NCBI GenBank assembly: GCA_018873245.2
Contig: JAEMBT020000005.1
Location: 9,994,001-10,058,000, forward strand
DNA: 64,000 bases
From: Archegozetes longisetosus
Lineage: Eukaryota > Arthropoda > Arachnida > Sarcoptiformes > Trhypochthoniidae
Direction of reading: 5' to 3'
Shown: piece by piece, positions 38,157 through 51,276 of the stretch
Layout: every line of letters starts with the position of its first letter
How positions within the stretch are numbered: the stretch's first letter is position 1
Made by a program: the position numbers and the translations under genes
Notes under the pieces: generated by a model
What the model was told of the DNA's origin: nothing
Seen by the model: only the letters and a program-made list of their open reading frames with translations
Database searches by the model: none

Positions 38157-40112
38157 CATATTTTGATAGCTTATACCTTGAAATTTGTTATAGGAATTCG
38201 GGGTCTTATGGGCTAGAATCTTTTGTCTTATGCTGATTTCCATCACTCTGATTGGTCAACAATTTGTTAATTACTAATAAGTTTATGAACCTATTTACCG
38301 CTTGATTTTTCTTAACTTTTGATAAATTATGTGCTGATTAGAGAATTATATTAGAGAATTATCTATGCATTTGATTTACAAGTATTAAGCAATAAATGAT
38401 TTGAAATTAAGTTTTTAAACAATTAATTTTAACAAAAATCACTTCATATGCTATAAAATTGCATGAAATTTCAAGGATCATGAGAAGTTCTCAGATATTG
38501 CACCTGATTAAAGAAAATCTTAGTACTTTCTAAAAATAGATATTTCTTAGAATTATTGAATCAAAGTTTGCTCTCTTTAGTGAACTATTTCAAAGTGTTA
38601 TATAATCCTTACATGAATTGCTCCATACTTTGTGAAATCCAATGAGACCCTGAAAATCCTTATGAAATTCTCATATGTCGCATAAGATTTAAAAAACTAC
38701 TAATAGTTTTCAAAGCAGACATTTCCTATGACTGTTTGTTCTGCCATATAAAACAATTTGAAAGTATTATAATTTGGATAAAAAGGACCGAATTCTGAAA
38801 ATCCAGGCCTAAAACACAAAATTCTATTCATCGATATTCTGAGAGATCCCAAGAGATCGCATGCATATAATATATGAATTATTGGCCTCGAATGGGATAC
38901 TAAAAGCGAAATTTCATCGCACAGAAAATGTGTTGTGTTTATGACCGTGTAGTACATCGACTGGTTATATTACATATAATATCCAAAGCTATAGAAGCGA
39001 TATATTAAAAGTTAGAGGCGTTTCGTGTATTAGAGAGAATGAGAGTTTAATGCGGACTATTCGCAAATCAATATTTTATCAGTTTCTGTCTATAGAAATC
39101 ACCTTTTAGGGTTTAGTCATATTAGGAAAAGAAACAAATTAACCTTTCTAACAACTAGTTTCAATTTGAATTCGTATTGAGAGTAATATTGTTGCAGTTA
39201 TTAGGATTTGTGTTGAAAATTGTATAGTATTTTAGTGATGAATGTCTATATATAAATATCGAAAACTTGTGAACAATAGGTGTAATAAAAGCGGATTTTC
39301 TCTCTTATATGACTAGTAATAGGAATCTATTGCCACACTTTTAACAGACTATAAATATTTTGATTGGTCTAGTATTAAGTTATTCATAGTATAGTTATCT
39401 ATTTTGCTCAATAAATATATCAGTTTTATTGTCTTTCAAAACATGATAACATGATAGAAATTGTTCAAAGCAATAAATTTGAGGCAAGTTTATGTTTAGA
39501 CACACTTCAGGTTAGGTTAGACATGAAAAGATTCATAATTGCTCAGAAAGAGCTCACATAATGTTCTTATTCTGTAAGTAGCACTTTGTTTGATAAATAA
39601 ATAAATTTTTCAATTCATTTATAGTAATCAATTTGTTTATATAGTATTCAAATTGTTTGGGATATGAATCAAAATCTATTAACTGTTCGTATGATAAATA
39701 ATTTCCATGAGAACTATATATTTAACAAATTATCATTTTTGTATACGATGTGCGAAAACTTTTAGTTCTAATAGATATTTATGGCATTCAAGGCTTAAAT
39801 AGTAAGAGAGAAATATTTTCCAGAACTGTAAAATAGGTCAAAAGTTGATGTTTATGTTGAAGAGTGTACATTAACTGTTTGAGTAAAAGTCAACAATAAT
39901 TGATTTTTAGAGTGAAAGCAATCCGAAAATATTCTTCTTATAACTTATTAGATATAAGACTAGAGGAAGTATTCGGAGCTCAGAGCAATTAAAACAACAT
40001 TAAGTGTCGAGAAAAAACGTTATCGATTAGCTTCTGATAATGTTTATACTTGTTGTAATCTAATTGTTGGTCATTGTTTAGAAATTGATTTGTCGATGCT
40101 CCTTCTTGTAAT
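38157..40112. other. AT-rich DNA, no gene seen
   Basis: No supported gene. An 85-codon reverse frame at 38700-38957 has no recognised domain. A short TTAGG-like run lies at 39509-39520. Confidence 0.5.
39509..39520. repeat. Short TTAGG-like run
   Basis: AGGTTAGGTTAG contains two TTAGG-type units. It is too short to be evidence of former telomeric DNA on its own. Confidence 0.35.
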
Positions 40113-40152
40113 GTTGCAGTGTTGCAGTGTTGCAGTGTTGCAGTGTTGCAAT
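40113..40152. repeat. 8-bp tandem repeat GTTGCAGT, five copies
   Basis: Four exact copies (40113-40144) are followed by a fifth with one change. The downstream sequence ACTACAATATTGTAATTGTTG carries similar TTG/CAA words in both orientations. Confidence 0.95.
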
Positions 40153-41245
40153 ACTACAATATTGTAATTGTTGTATTCATTTCTAAGCTTTAATTACATT
40201 ATAGGCATGACTAATTCGTAAAAGGGTTTCAATAGTTATCTCAAACTATTTTTCTACTTATATCATCCCATTAATTACTCACAACTAAAATCTGTTTGAA
40301 ATTAGAAAATACTATGTTTTTCTAATTATTCCCTATTTAAATCGATGCGTACAATAATTAGACTTTGAATGAGGTCAACTGTTCAAATAGTCAAAAACGT
40401 TTTCATTAATACTGATTCTATTTGAAGATATATTTTAAATAGAAATTTTATTTTAATTTATCAAATAAATATCTACATTTTGGTCATTAATTTGATTTAT
40501 ATGTCTACTAATTTCTACTCTTATTCACAATCTGTAGATCTCTTGATAGCGTCTAACTATTAAAACAAGAGATTTTGATCTCTAATTTTTGGTATCTTAT
40601 GAAAAATATGATATGTTTCAAGTTCAAAATTAATCATTTATTATCAGTTTTCAGATTTTGGGGGAAAACTTATATAAAATCGTTTTTTTGCACGAAATTA
40701 TTTAAAAACTGATGAAAAATGTATTTATTACTGATGTTTAAAATGGTTGAAAAATGAGTAAAACGAAAAAAAGGTTGAAAAGAATGATTGAAAAGAATGA
40801 GCGAGCAAAATGATATTAGATTAAACTAATAGAAAAGATAAGAAAAGGAGAAAATACACAAGGAGAAAGATGCTATCTTTAAGTAAGTGAAAGCAAACCT
40901 ATTCTAAATATTGACTTTAAAACTGAAAACTGATAATCAAAGAGTAAACTTTTCACACTTAAAATAATCAAAATGCTTTTGTCAAGTTATAGAAGTATTA
41001 GAGAGTAGTGATGGAGAAACTGTTGTCTATATAACTAACTATCCTTTCGGTAATCTTAAGGGCAAATATTGTAAAAGTTTGAAAGCTGAAGACATAAAAG
41101 CAAACAATGTCGACGACATTACCGAGCATTATAATAATTCGCTCACTTAACAAACATTGAAATCTAAAGCGTGTTTCACTTGAAGTTTAAATTTTCTTCT
41201 TCTCTATTCTTCTCATTCTTTACTTACTCTAAATTTTGCTTTTAG
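40153..41245. other. AT-rich DNA, no gene seen
   Basis: No open frame, repeat or RNA-like structure of note was recognised. Confidence 0.5.
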
Positions 41246-41439
41246 AACTAAAACCTCGTTATAAGCAACTTTCGATACTTTAATGTTTTGATTAAATAAA
41301 TCTTGCAGTTCACAATTTCCGGCATAAGTAATCTTCTACACAACAAATTTCAGCTTAACAAAGTTTCTGCAAGACAAATTTTCGATATAGCAAAATAACA
41401 TTTTCAGATATAGGACTAGGTTATAACGAGGTTTGACTA
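41246..41439. mobile_element. Pogo/Tigger-like miniature element, about 194 bp
   Basis: The left end (AACTAAAACCTCGTTATAAGCAAC) and the right end (GGTTATAACGAGGTTTGACTA, followed by TA) are inverted copies of the family terminus. The interior has TTTCGATATAGCAAAATAA-like subterminal words. This is one of the better preserved copies by its right end. Confidence 0.8.
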
Positions 41440-41678
41440 TACTATTAACATCCCTTAAGATTTTGCTTAAGAAATGTATTCTATCTATAGATGAAAAAAT
41501 TGAAGTTAAAAATGCCTTTGAGTAAAAAATCAAACAAATGTTTAGCACAAACATGTTTTTTCAGCCCCTCTTTTGAACAAATATCAACATTATATTTAAA
41601 ATTGAAGATATTCTTCTGTTCATGTTTATACTTCTAGAAGTCCTGAAAACATAAATATTAGTTGTATTCAATTATATA

Positions 41679-41709
<31 letters not shown>

Positions 41710-41731
41710 TACACACACACACACACACACA
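41679..41731. repeat. Compound (TC)n-(CA)n microsatellite
   Basis: A TC run of about 28 bp passes directly into a CA run of about 25 bp with one CATA interruption. Confidence 0.95.
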
Positions 41732-43161
41732 TATCTACTGACAATTATCTAGAATAAGAAACAGAAAAATTAGATTTAATACAAGGGACACAAATGTTAG
41801 AAAAATATAGTTGTTGGGGTTTGGCTGAGATTGTTGCGTGTGTTTACAACTAGTACTCAATTATAAAATAGTGTGCAAAATGTATGATTTAATAGGAAAA
41901 ATGTACAATAGCTGTATAAGAAAAGCAAACCTATATTTGCATTGGTATAAGTGAAACGTTTTATGACGGCATCGCCACGTCGTTTTTCAAACTAATAATT
42001 ATTATATCTTGACAATATTTATCTTTAATCTAAACTATTGTTTATTTAGATACGAAGCCCTTTAACTTCTATTGTTTCCTCCCTTAAATGTTTGACACTT
42101 TTGAAGCAATGTTTAGTTTTTCTAACCTATCCTTCATATAAAGTTATTAATGATTTTTTCTTCTCTAAAATAATAAATAAATCTGAGAGCCATTTGTAAA
42201 TTGTTAGATAGTTTGAAAGAAAGTTCAATAAAACAATAGTTTCTTTTCAAATCGTTGCAACTTTTACGTCCGAAAATCAACCCAAAAGTTTCTATTAAAT
42301 GTATAAAAATAGACTCAATTTTCGCAACTTTCTTTACTCAAACAAAAGTTTATTTCAAGTTCACAAAAGTGTTGAAATATTAAGATATAAGCCAAAAGAG
42401 GAAAATGTATTATCTTATGTTTTATCTTAAAGAGACGAAAACCATTTCAGATTTGCTGCAAAAATTCATTTATTTGCTAAGGATTCAGTTCTGCGTTGCT
42501 TCTCTTTAACTGAAAAGTTAAAACAAACTTTAAGAAAGTGTTGTCATTTTATACAATTAATAGAAAGTAAAGAAAAGAAAAGCAAAATATGTTTCATTTA
42601 GACCAAAGTGAATGAAGAAAGGAAAGCGTTTGTATGATATGTGTAGTTTTAGGTTTGAATGAAATAAAAGTATGACCCATCCCAGAAAGAAACATATCGA
42701 AAATTGTTATAATAGAGCATAGAAACATGTCAACATATATTAGAGACTCAAAAAAATAGTATGTTTTTCAACAATAATAGTGAGCAAACCCTCCGTTTTC
42801 TCGTAATTCAATAGCGAATTGTGGCAAAAGTTTCAATACTAGATATAAAGCCCAGAAAAATAGAGAGCGAGAGAACACACACGAGAAAAATAGCCTTAAC
42901 AATAGTTTAACAACAATTTTCACTCACATCTGCCCTTATTATTGATGCGCTTTTTTTCTCTAAAACTCTATTTCTTTGCCAAAACTTATTCGGACAATTG
43001 GGTTGGGAGGAAAAAAGCGCAACAACTCTGTCAATGAAATATAGAGCAAAGTTGATATTTTCTTAGTAGTAGTAATAGCAAAATATATATAACTGTTAAC
43101 CAGAAATGCTTTTACTTTTCATTTCTTCTCTTCTTATGAAACACTATTGACTTCTTCTGGC
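41732..43161. other. AT-rich DNA, no gene seen
   Basis: No gene, element end or RNA-like structure was recognised. Confidence 0.5.
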
Positions 43162-43193
43162 AAGTTTTCAAGTTTTCAAGTTTTCAAGTTTTC
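43162..43193. repeat. 8-bp tandem repeat AAGTTTTC, four copies
   Basis: Four exact consecutive copies in a region that is otherwise not repetitive. Confidence 0.95.
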
Positions 43194-44109
43194 ATTCAAT
43201 CAAATTATTTTCAGTAACATAGAGTATCAAACGGTCAAATACTAAGTTATAATGGACTTTTCAATCATAACAAATTTATAATTAATTGATTTTTTCTCTT
43301 ATTTAAAAAATTAATTTCAATAGAAAAGCTTTAAAATAGAATTGAATAGAAAAAAATATTATGAAAAGTGTATGTCTTTTAATAGATTTGTTATACTTTT
43401 GCTCTTAAGATAACTAATTATTGTTAATACGTAGCTAATAATAAGAAAATTTTCTTTCGTTAGATTAATCATTTTCAATAGAAATGGGTTAAAAATAGTT
43501 TCAGATAGAGAAGTTATCAATTTTCTATTCTCTTATTAATCAGAACGAATTAAGATTTATAAATATCTAGTTTTCAGTATATTTGCATAGGATCCGATTG
43601 ACACACTTAACAGCTAAAGGTCTACAAACTGGTGTTTCTCTAAGGCTAAAGCAAGAGAAGCAAAAATGTTCAGATCAATTAAGGCGAGAGTAGCGACATG
43701 TAGGCTATGGAAAAGAAGATATTTGCCAGCCATCCACTAATACATCAAACAGTTAACTCTATCTTAACATCTGTTTAGATATCTTGCTGAGAACTGTAAC
43801 ATTTTTAATTCTAATAAGTACTTCTTATCTTAATTCCTATAAATATTTTCAACTTTTCTTATCTCACTTTTTCATTAATTTACTCACTGATTGTGGTTAT
43901 ATATGTGTTATATCTTTCAATCTATTAAGACGTCAAACAGAGAACTGAAATTATTTAATTAAAATAAATATTTTTCTTATGAAAACTTATATAAATATTA
44001 GATTTTTGAAGCATTGCTAAACATCGACTTAAATTAATTGACATATAAATTATGATAGAATAAAGTTGAACTTTAGTGGTACTACAAATTTTTAGTTTTC
44101 TCTTAGCAG

Positions 44110-44166
44110 TAAGAAGTGATTCTGTCTGTAAGAAGTGATTCTGTCTGTAAGAAGTGATTCTGTCTG
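44110..44166. repeat. 19-bp tandem repeat, three exact copies
   Basis: TAAGAAGTGATTCTGTCTG occurs at 44110-44128, 44129-44147 and 44148-44166 without a difference. The repeat also shapes a spurious 73-codon reverse frame. Identity of the copies suggests recent expansion. Confidence 0.97.
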
Positions 44167-44396
44167 TTAGCCACAAATTGGATATTGACTTACATTGTCA
44201 CTATTTATTGTCTAAACATTTACTTTTTATTTAACATTAAAAATTATTTATAACTTTTCAGGAGAAATATAGCGAAAAACTTGAAACTTATGTTAGTTTT
44301 CTAACATAAATATTATTTGTATTTTGCATACAATATATGAGAAGAGTTTCTGATAATTCAAAAGTCTATTCATTAATATGTCAAATAATAAACGTC

Positions 44397-44416
44397 TAAA
44401 GAAAACGTTTTCTTTA
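44397..44416. repeat. Perfect 20-bp palindrome
   Basis: TAAAGAAAAC is followed directly by its reverse complement GTTTTCTTTA. There is no spacer. The role is unknown. Confidence 0.6.
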
Positions 44417-44835
44417 AAAAGTAATAAAAATAAATTCAAAAGCCATAAGAGTTAGAAAACTAGTCTTAAGCTGAAAAACAAAGTTGACTAAACACTTAAC
44501 TTGTTCAGTATTTTTATATATGATAGTAATATATATGATTTTTGTGTGTTAAAAAGGAGAAAAAGCTATTAAAATATACGCTTTCATTCTCAGCATGTGT
44601 TCAAAAGCTATTATGAACGACAGGCAGAGCGAGAGTTATATATATGTGTATAAAAAAGTCAGCCATATGTCGGTAGTTCTAACGTGCCAATGATTTTTCT
44701 AGTCATCAGTAGTCAACATTTTTTTCTTCATTCTTCTACTCTCCATTCTTCAACAGTCAAGGAGATAATCAACAGTGAACTCAATGACAGACCTATGCAT
44801 AAGGCTATTGATTGTTATATTTCAATATCCTTCTT

Positions 44836-45079
44836 CAGGTAGAACCTCCTTGTAGTGAACCTGATATGAGCATTTTTCGATTTGAGACTTTCCTCCAAAT
44901 CCAACCAGAAATCAACGGTTGAGAATTTTAAATTCACCAGAACCCAGCTATGATGAAGCACATTTTTAATGACTTCGAAGTTAGTTAAAACTTGCATTTA
45001 AAGGGTTTTATGCAAGTAATTTTCAATGTAAAAGGGCAAATCCTTTAACCTTGAGCTGCACTATAACGAGGTTTTACTG
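44836..45079. mobile_element. Pogo/Tigger-like miniature element, about 244 bp
   Basis: The left end is CAGGTAGAACCTCCTTGTAGTGAAC. The right end, GCACTATAACGAGGTTTTACTG, is followed by TA. It is about 50 bp longer than the common size, suggesting an insertion or a distinct subfamily. A spurious 60-codon reverse frame lies inside. Confidence 0.75.
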
Positions 45080-46872
45080 TAAATAATAATTTTTTGTCCG
45101 ACTCCAACAATTGACTGGCAAAAGTACAAAACCAAAAAGTCTTAACGACAGGCGGGATAAGAATAGGAGTTAAGAAATAAGAGGCAGAGAAGGCTAGAGC
45201 AACAGATTTCCTCAAACAAGAACTGTAAAAAGAGCCTCCGTTTAGTCATACTATTTCTTTCATAAGCAATTCATTCAAACTGAGTGGACACGAATCGAAA
45301 GGAATAAAAGCTTTTCTCTTTCCTTTCATCTTTCAGCTAATGCACTACTTCTTGGGGTGTTTTTGTCCCATTTTAGAGCTAGTTCTATAACACCTGCTCT
45401 TTTTTACGGCCCATCAGTCAGAAGGCCTCACGCCTATTGAGTATCCAGTCTTCTCTCAGTTATCTACTAGTCTATAGCTTATGCAAAATAAGGCTTTAAG
45501 TAAAGGACTTCTCTAGCTTTTATGTTTATGAGTCTCTAGATTGAGATTATGGCAAATTATAGAGTTTTTAGATAATAAACTTTCTCTGTTCTCCACTAAC
45601 ACTTCGACTAAGTTTTCTGTTTTTGGTTATGTTATGTTTGGATAAGAGTTTTGCTTGACTTCTCGTTAATTATTTGTTTTAAATTTCATTTTCGGCTAAA
45701 GTTTTTACTAAAGTTTTGTTTAAATAACAAGTTTTTACTCGGAAATAACTGTTTTCTTAAAAAAAGATTTCAAATGTTTAGTTATTAATAGCTTTTCACT
45801 AAAATCATGCTTAAAGTTAATGCAAATCCTAGCTGAAACTTTAATCTCTGCTGAAAATTCTGTTCTAATAACAAGTTTTACTCAACTCTTCCCTTAATAA
45901 AAGTTTAACTTTCTGAATAATTAATAGCTTTCGTATTGAGAAATAGCTTAAAATGAGTGCGAAACATGATTAAAAACAATAATTTCTAACCAGAAATAAC
46001 AGACATTTAACTTGAAATATAACTGAACTACACGAAAACATTATTTGAGGTTCACTTGAAGGCCAACACAGAGAAGAAGAAGTAGAAGAAGAGAAGTTTA
46101 CTTTTAAAAGAAACCAGCTTTATACGTTCATGTTTTGCATATGTTTTCAGCCTCTCTTTTCTTTATGCAATCTGAAACTACTATTTATTGTGCTGTGAAT
46201 TATTGTGCATATGAAAAGGCACGCATTTTTCACTCTGAAGGTCCCGAACTTGCCCTCTCAACAGCCCCGTCTCTTTTCCAGCTCCAGCTTACAGTCCTTT
46301 CACCACAAACTTCCTCTCTTTAGATGACTGTTAAGTATCTGAAAACTGATGCCTATCTTTATGACGATTTTGTAAATCATTTGTGCGAATCATTGCCTTT
46401 TAGTCTAGCATCTTTTGAAGAAATATTTTGCATATGATAAGTGTTTCAAATTGAATTTTCTCTTTGTTTGGATTGATAGAAAAGTCTGACAAATTTGAGT
46501 TTAAATCTAGTTGAATTTTTTGCAAATTAGCATTCGATTAGATAAAAAATGATTGAGAGTTTTTACCAATTTTGAAACAAAATTTCGTCCAAAACTTGGA
46601 CAACTGTTAATCTATACAACAGTTGTGACAAATTACAAAATAATTTTTCAACCATAGGATCATATCTCAAGCAACATCTTGGGGATATATCGTTAGAAAA
46701 GTGCATCTAATCACAACTTGAGACAATTTATATATTTATCATAATATAAACATATTTTGATCTCGAAATATGAGTTTAACTTCAGTCATTTGAATTTTAG
46801 ACTGTAATAAATGATGAGAAAGTGAATTAACATTTGAATAATTTCTTAATTTAAAAACTATTAAACAGTATG
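45080..46872. other. Non-repetitive DNA with two slightly GC-richer patches, no gene called
   Basis: Patches near 45.17-45.48 kb and 46.20-46.32 kb contain more G and C than usual. The second lies under a 62-codon plus frame (46138-46323) and includes TCTCTTTTCCAG, which would serve as a 3' splice site. However, the encoded peptide matches nothing I recognise and no partner exon is visible. It is left uncalled. Confidence 0.4.
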
Positions 46873-46894
46873 TTAACCTAACCTAACCCAACCC
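46873..46894. repeat. Short CCTAA-like run
   Basis: TTAACCTAACCTAACCC followed by AACCC is about four imperfect units of the complement of TTAGG/TTGGG. It is the longest of three such runs in the window and may be an interstitial telomere-like remnant or chance. Confidence 0.4.
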
Positions 46895-47028
46895 AAAGAG
46901 CTAAACTTGAAGTGAAAATCAAACACAATTTGATGGTGTGAAACGGTTTTCATCAAGCTAAAGAACTGTAACTAATAATAAACTAGTTTACTTAACATTT
47001 AAACAAATCATTTACCCTAACGTTTTCT

Positions 47029-47120
47029 CGGCCAAATGGGATACAACCCCAAACAACTATCAGATAAGAAAAGGTATGATTTACAGGTAAATGCCTTAAC
47101 CACAATAGAAATCGACTGGA
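47029..47120 (-). other. Antisense tRNA-like relic or SINE head
   Basis: On the minus strand, TTGTGGTTAAGGC (about 47105-47093) resembles an A box. TTTACCTGTAAATC resembles part of an anticodon arm of a Thr/Tyr type. GGGGTTGTATCCC (47050-47038) resembles a B box, with one change from the GGTTCGANNCC pattern. The A-to-B distance, near 57 bp, is slightly too long, and the acceptor stem does not close. A degraded tRNA pseudogene or tRNA-derived SINE is the best guess. An 87-codon plus-strand frame over it is probably incidental. Confidence 0.4.
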
Positions 47121-47299
47121 CGTCAGTTGAAATTTTCAATTATTCATTTCTTCCTATGAGAAGAACTACAACGTTTAAGCCTCTCTCCACTACTACTAGT
47201 ACAGAAATATATACAATATACAATGTTCTCGTTTTAAATTCTGTCTCAATTCTATCTATCAGTGAATGTCTTACAGATTATAGCCCTCCAAACACATAA

Positions 47300-49279
47300 T
47301 CCTTCACAAGATTTGCTCTTCAGAAGTTTTTAAGAACTTCATACGCATTCAAAGTATCAGTTCTTTGAATACCTGCCACTCTCTCGATCACAATAATTCT
47401 TAATCCACTGATTATCTTCTAGTTTGGTCTACAATTCAATTGAAATAAACCTATTGAACTGATGTGAAAAACCACTTTTTTCTTACCGCAAACTATACTT
47501 TACTTTTGGATTGTTATTTTTTGTGTTATTTTCTATATTATTTCTCAGTTTTAGATCGTTTTAATTGATAGCTAGATATCTAAAATCCCTATTCTTAGAA
47601 GTCCTGGTATTCATTGTTAAGAAGTTTTTCCTGTGAATGTAAAGTAATCTTGATTTCAATGATGACAAAGCTTATTGATTTTGAGTTCTAGGAAATACAA
47701 TACTTTTCTGGTTTGTCTACAAGTAGACTTTTCAAATCAATTTTTAGATAGTATTCAAAGTTTAATATAGAAAATTGTCTAGAATTCAATTACTATCAAT
47801 AAGGATTGCAATCTAAATAATTTGTATACATAAGTGAAAACTAATCTACAAATGAATTCCTAATAATTCCTAACAATAAATATCTGGATATCAATTATAT
47901 TAAGAATACAATAGATCGAAATTGAGCGCGACTTTCACTCTGAAAGGCATTAATATCAACTAAAAGCCAGTGAAACACAAAACAAGAGTCAGAAATTGGT
48001 AACAACAACCGTAAAGATCTGAGAAAAGGCATATTAATATAATTGAATTAATTCTGTATAATTCCGGACACGAAAATAGCCGGTATTTTGGATGAGAAAA
48101 TCTGTTAAAAGCATTGTTTGAAAATGAGGCGAGATTGAAGATGAATTCTGGGATTGAGGAGTCGGAAGACTATATATAAATCCGTAATTCGGAGGATTTA
48201 CTCCCACATTATGTTCTATTTTTCTGACCGTACTCACTCTCTACAGCATTAATTCAATTGTTTGGCTGCAGATCTCTAATCGTTAATCATTTGTGTCTCC
48301 CTCCGAAAAACGTTCGCAATGCACATATAGAAAGAGAGGAAATTAAAAATCCTGTTGACCACGCTCTTAGTCGCTATTCATCTGACTTATTAGTACAAAA
48401 GTGTAATACTAGTGACTATTCATAAATGTGATAAATCATATGCGCTTATGGCATATGTTGTTTAGGAATTAATATGTTCTCGTTTTATTAAATATTTATT
48501 TGTTAAGTGATAGGAGTGTCAGAAAAAACATTTTTGAATAAATAATAACTGTATTTATATGCTTATTAATTATTGATACCAAAGTTCAGAATATTTTGCA
48601 TCTTTTATTACATGATAGAAATTATGCAATAAACAAAATTCTGCAATCCTTTATACTTTTTATTATTAAATAATTCTCTTATTTAATATTCAAACACTTT
48701 GAAACCGTGCAAAACTTTTTTTCAACAATAATTTATTCATAATTTTTTCGTATTATACCAAAAATCATTATCTTCTAAAGTTTCACAAACGGAATATTCT
48801 ATGAATTCAATGCATAACCTGCTATCAAAACAGTTTTTCATGCGAACTATGAAAATGATATTTAGAATAACTTTTTCAGCTTTAGCGCTGAAATAACTAT
48901 TAAGTAATTAAAAACTCTATTCAAAACTCTAAAGTCTACTCAAAACTGTTTTCCTCATTAACGATAACTTCAGACACACTCTAAAAACCATTGAAAAACA
49001 CTCTCTATTCAAGTCATTACTACTGATACTAATAATGAAAAAACAGCGTTCAATGCTTTTATAACATGAAAACACGTGAACAGCATTTCATATAATCTGA
49101 AAAATTGGCCGAATTTATGAGATTCGAGACCGAAGGCAACCACTCGATCATTGTGTCCAACATTTCTCTGTTGTTCGAAATGAAAGCTCTTTTGAAATTC
49201 ATCTTTGATACTGAATTCTCTCTGTTCTATCGGGTTTTCTCCCCTATCGTCAGATTTACATGACTTGCTATTAGAGAAA
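47300..49279. other. AT-rich DNA, no gene seen
   Basis: No supported gene. A 67-codon reverse frame at 48034-48237 has no recognised domain. No element ends were seen. Confidence 0.5.
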
Positions 49280-49303
49280 CTCTCTCTCTCTCTCTCTCTC
49301 TCT
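49280..49303. repeat. (CT)n microsatellite
   Basis: A pure CT run of about 24 bp. Confidence 0.95.
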
Positions 49304-50967
49304 GCTCACAAACTAATGAATGATGGGCTCAAACATTGATCGAAATTATTTTTTTTCAATACAATACATGACCACAAACTTTAGATATAATCTAGGTTTC
49401 ATATAATTTTCTCTACATATGCATTAAAGTCAATTAATTCTCTTACTATTAGCAGTTTATATACAATAGAAAATTACTTTTAATTACTTATTAATGAATT
49501 TTATGCATAATACGAAAAAAAGTAAAATTAATTCTCAGAGAAGAAATTTTGATGTAGACTGAAATCTGAAACAAAAAAGTTATTTCATTAAATATAACGA
49601 AAAGCAATATGAATGATTAAGTATTTGGAGTGTAGGATAATTTCTAAGCACTAATTACTTATATTGCGATCCATTAATAAAACATACTTTTCGATTCGTT
49701 GTAATAAATGAACGCATTTTATAAATCTTCAGCACGTTTTCCATTCTAAGTGAGCATTTTGTGGAAAATTTATGTCAAATCTATTTCTACGGATAATAAA
49801 TGTTCATATTATCGGTAATGTGTTGTATTAATAGTTGGGCTAATATTTAATTCGTTTCTATAGTAGACAAAAGAGGACCAGAAAATAGATATTTATATAT
49901 GAGTTGGGAATAAGAGAAAGAAGCTGGATTATCTACTGGAAGACCAACATAAATGTTCAGCTATATTACATTCACTTATGCCCTTTTCACTAAAAGACCA
50001 GAAATCTATTTCGTAGCCAAACTTCATGTGTAAATTCAGGGGTGCATACAATTAAAAGCTAAGAGAGAAATACGAACTGCAAATATAACACGTAACAGGC
50101 TTTGAACAGGCTCCCAAAAAATATTGGGCTAGATGTGAGTCAATGCTTGTAATCAAAATTGCTTTGGACATTATGTTTGCCTTTATTTACATAAATATAT
50201 TTCAAATATGAAAGACATGAAAGATTTTCAAAGGCAATAGTTGTCAAACACCAGATATTCTCTCTTTTGGTTATGTTTCTAATGTCTGCCAACTATTTTA
50301 CTGATAGTTTTGAGGCTTTTTTTATTTGTACTTATATTTAAAAATAGCCTTGAAGCTTTTAAAATTGCTAAATAGATTCTAAATTTATGTTAAAATTTTT
50401 AGATTTTTTAAGAATTAAACAAAAGATAATTAAAACAAACTTCTCAGAGATCTAGTTTGAAAACTGAATAATTGATATGTTTTATTTGTTTTAATGACTT
50501 TAATGTTGAGATACTTAAAGAAAATGTTTTTTCTAACATTAGAATAATCCAGAAATAAATCAAAAAAGATTTAAAGCTGGATCTTAACCCATTAAACGAC
50601 TGGTTAAGCAGTTTATCACTTTATTGAAGAGAAAAAAATTCAAAGAATTTGATAATTTAACAAAAAAGTTATGCTTCTGATTAAAAACTATAAGGATTTA
50701 AAATGCATCCACTAAAACATCAAATCTATCGCAGACATAAAGATAGTAGAAAAATAAGAGGAAAAAAACTTTTCTCTCAAATCCTGATAAGACTTTGAAT
50801 CAATAGATAAAAAGCCACACACAGTGACAACCATTCAGTTTAATGTCAGTTATGTTGAGATAATTTATTCTGATATATTAAGAATTCATAGCATATTGAA
50901 TAATCAGTGACTTATCCCTTGTGTAGCAGGGAATGAATAATAACTTCGAAGAGTTGGTTAACTTTTT

Positions 50968-50970
<3 letters not shown>
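49304..50970. other. AT-rich DNA, no gene seen
   Basis: No open frame, repeat or RNA-like structure was recognised. Confidence 0.5.

Positions 50971-51000
<30 letters not shown>
50971..51000. repeat. (TC)n microsatellite
   Basis: A pure TC run of about 30 bp. It supplies the Arg-Glu tail of an 85-codon reverse frame that should not be called a gene. Confidence 0.95.
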
Positions 51001-51003
<3 letters not shown>

Positions 51004-51276
51004 AATTTCTGAATGTCTATTAGAACGAAAATGGATTTTTTGGTCATTTTTACTGTATAGTCATTGAGCATTGGGTCTAAACCGTAGTGACAGACAGACA
51101 GTGAAAAATGAATTATTAAGGCTGAAAAATAAGATATATTTGAAAGTTCTACAGTTTTCAACTTTAAAATAACAAAGAATTGTTTCCGAATAGAAGTTAA
51201 CAGAGGAAATAAGTCATAAAGCATTTAAATTAAAATTAGGTAGATTATAAGTTATACAAGCTCTGTTAATGTAATA

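Noticed and set aside
40113..44166. Short direct repeats as a CRISPR array
   Set aside because: The repeats are contiguous with units of 8 or 19 bp and have no spacers, and the DNA is eukaryotic in character.
46138..46323. A 62-codon plus frame with a slightly GC-richer end
   Set aside because: It has no homology I recognise, no neighbouring exon and only a generic splice-acceptor-like TCTCTTTTCCAG. Length is within chance for the window.
47036..47299. An 87-codon plus frame
   Set aside because: Its start lies on an antisense tRNA-like relic and the peptide is low in information, so it is more likely incidental than coding.
51048..51062. TTTTTACTGTATA as a pogo-like right end
   Set aside because: Only the last few bases match; the CGTTATAACGAGG part is absent.
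50967..51224. An 85-codon reverse frame ending in an Arg-Glu repeat
   Set aside because: The tail is the translated TC microsatellite and the rest matches no family.
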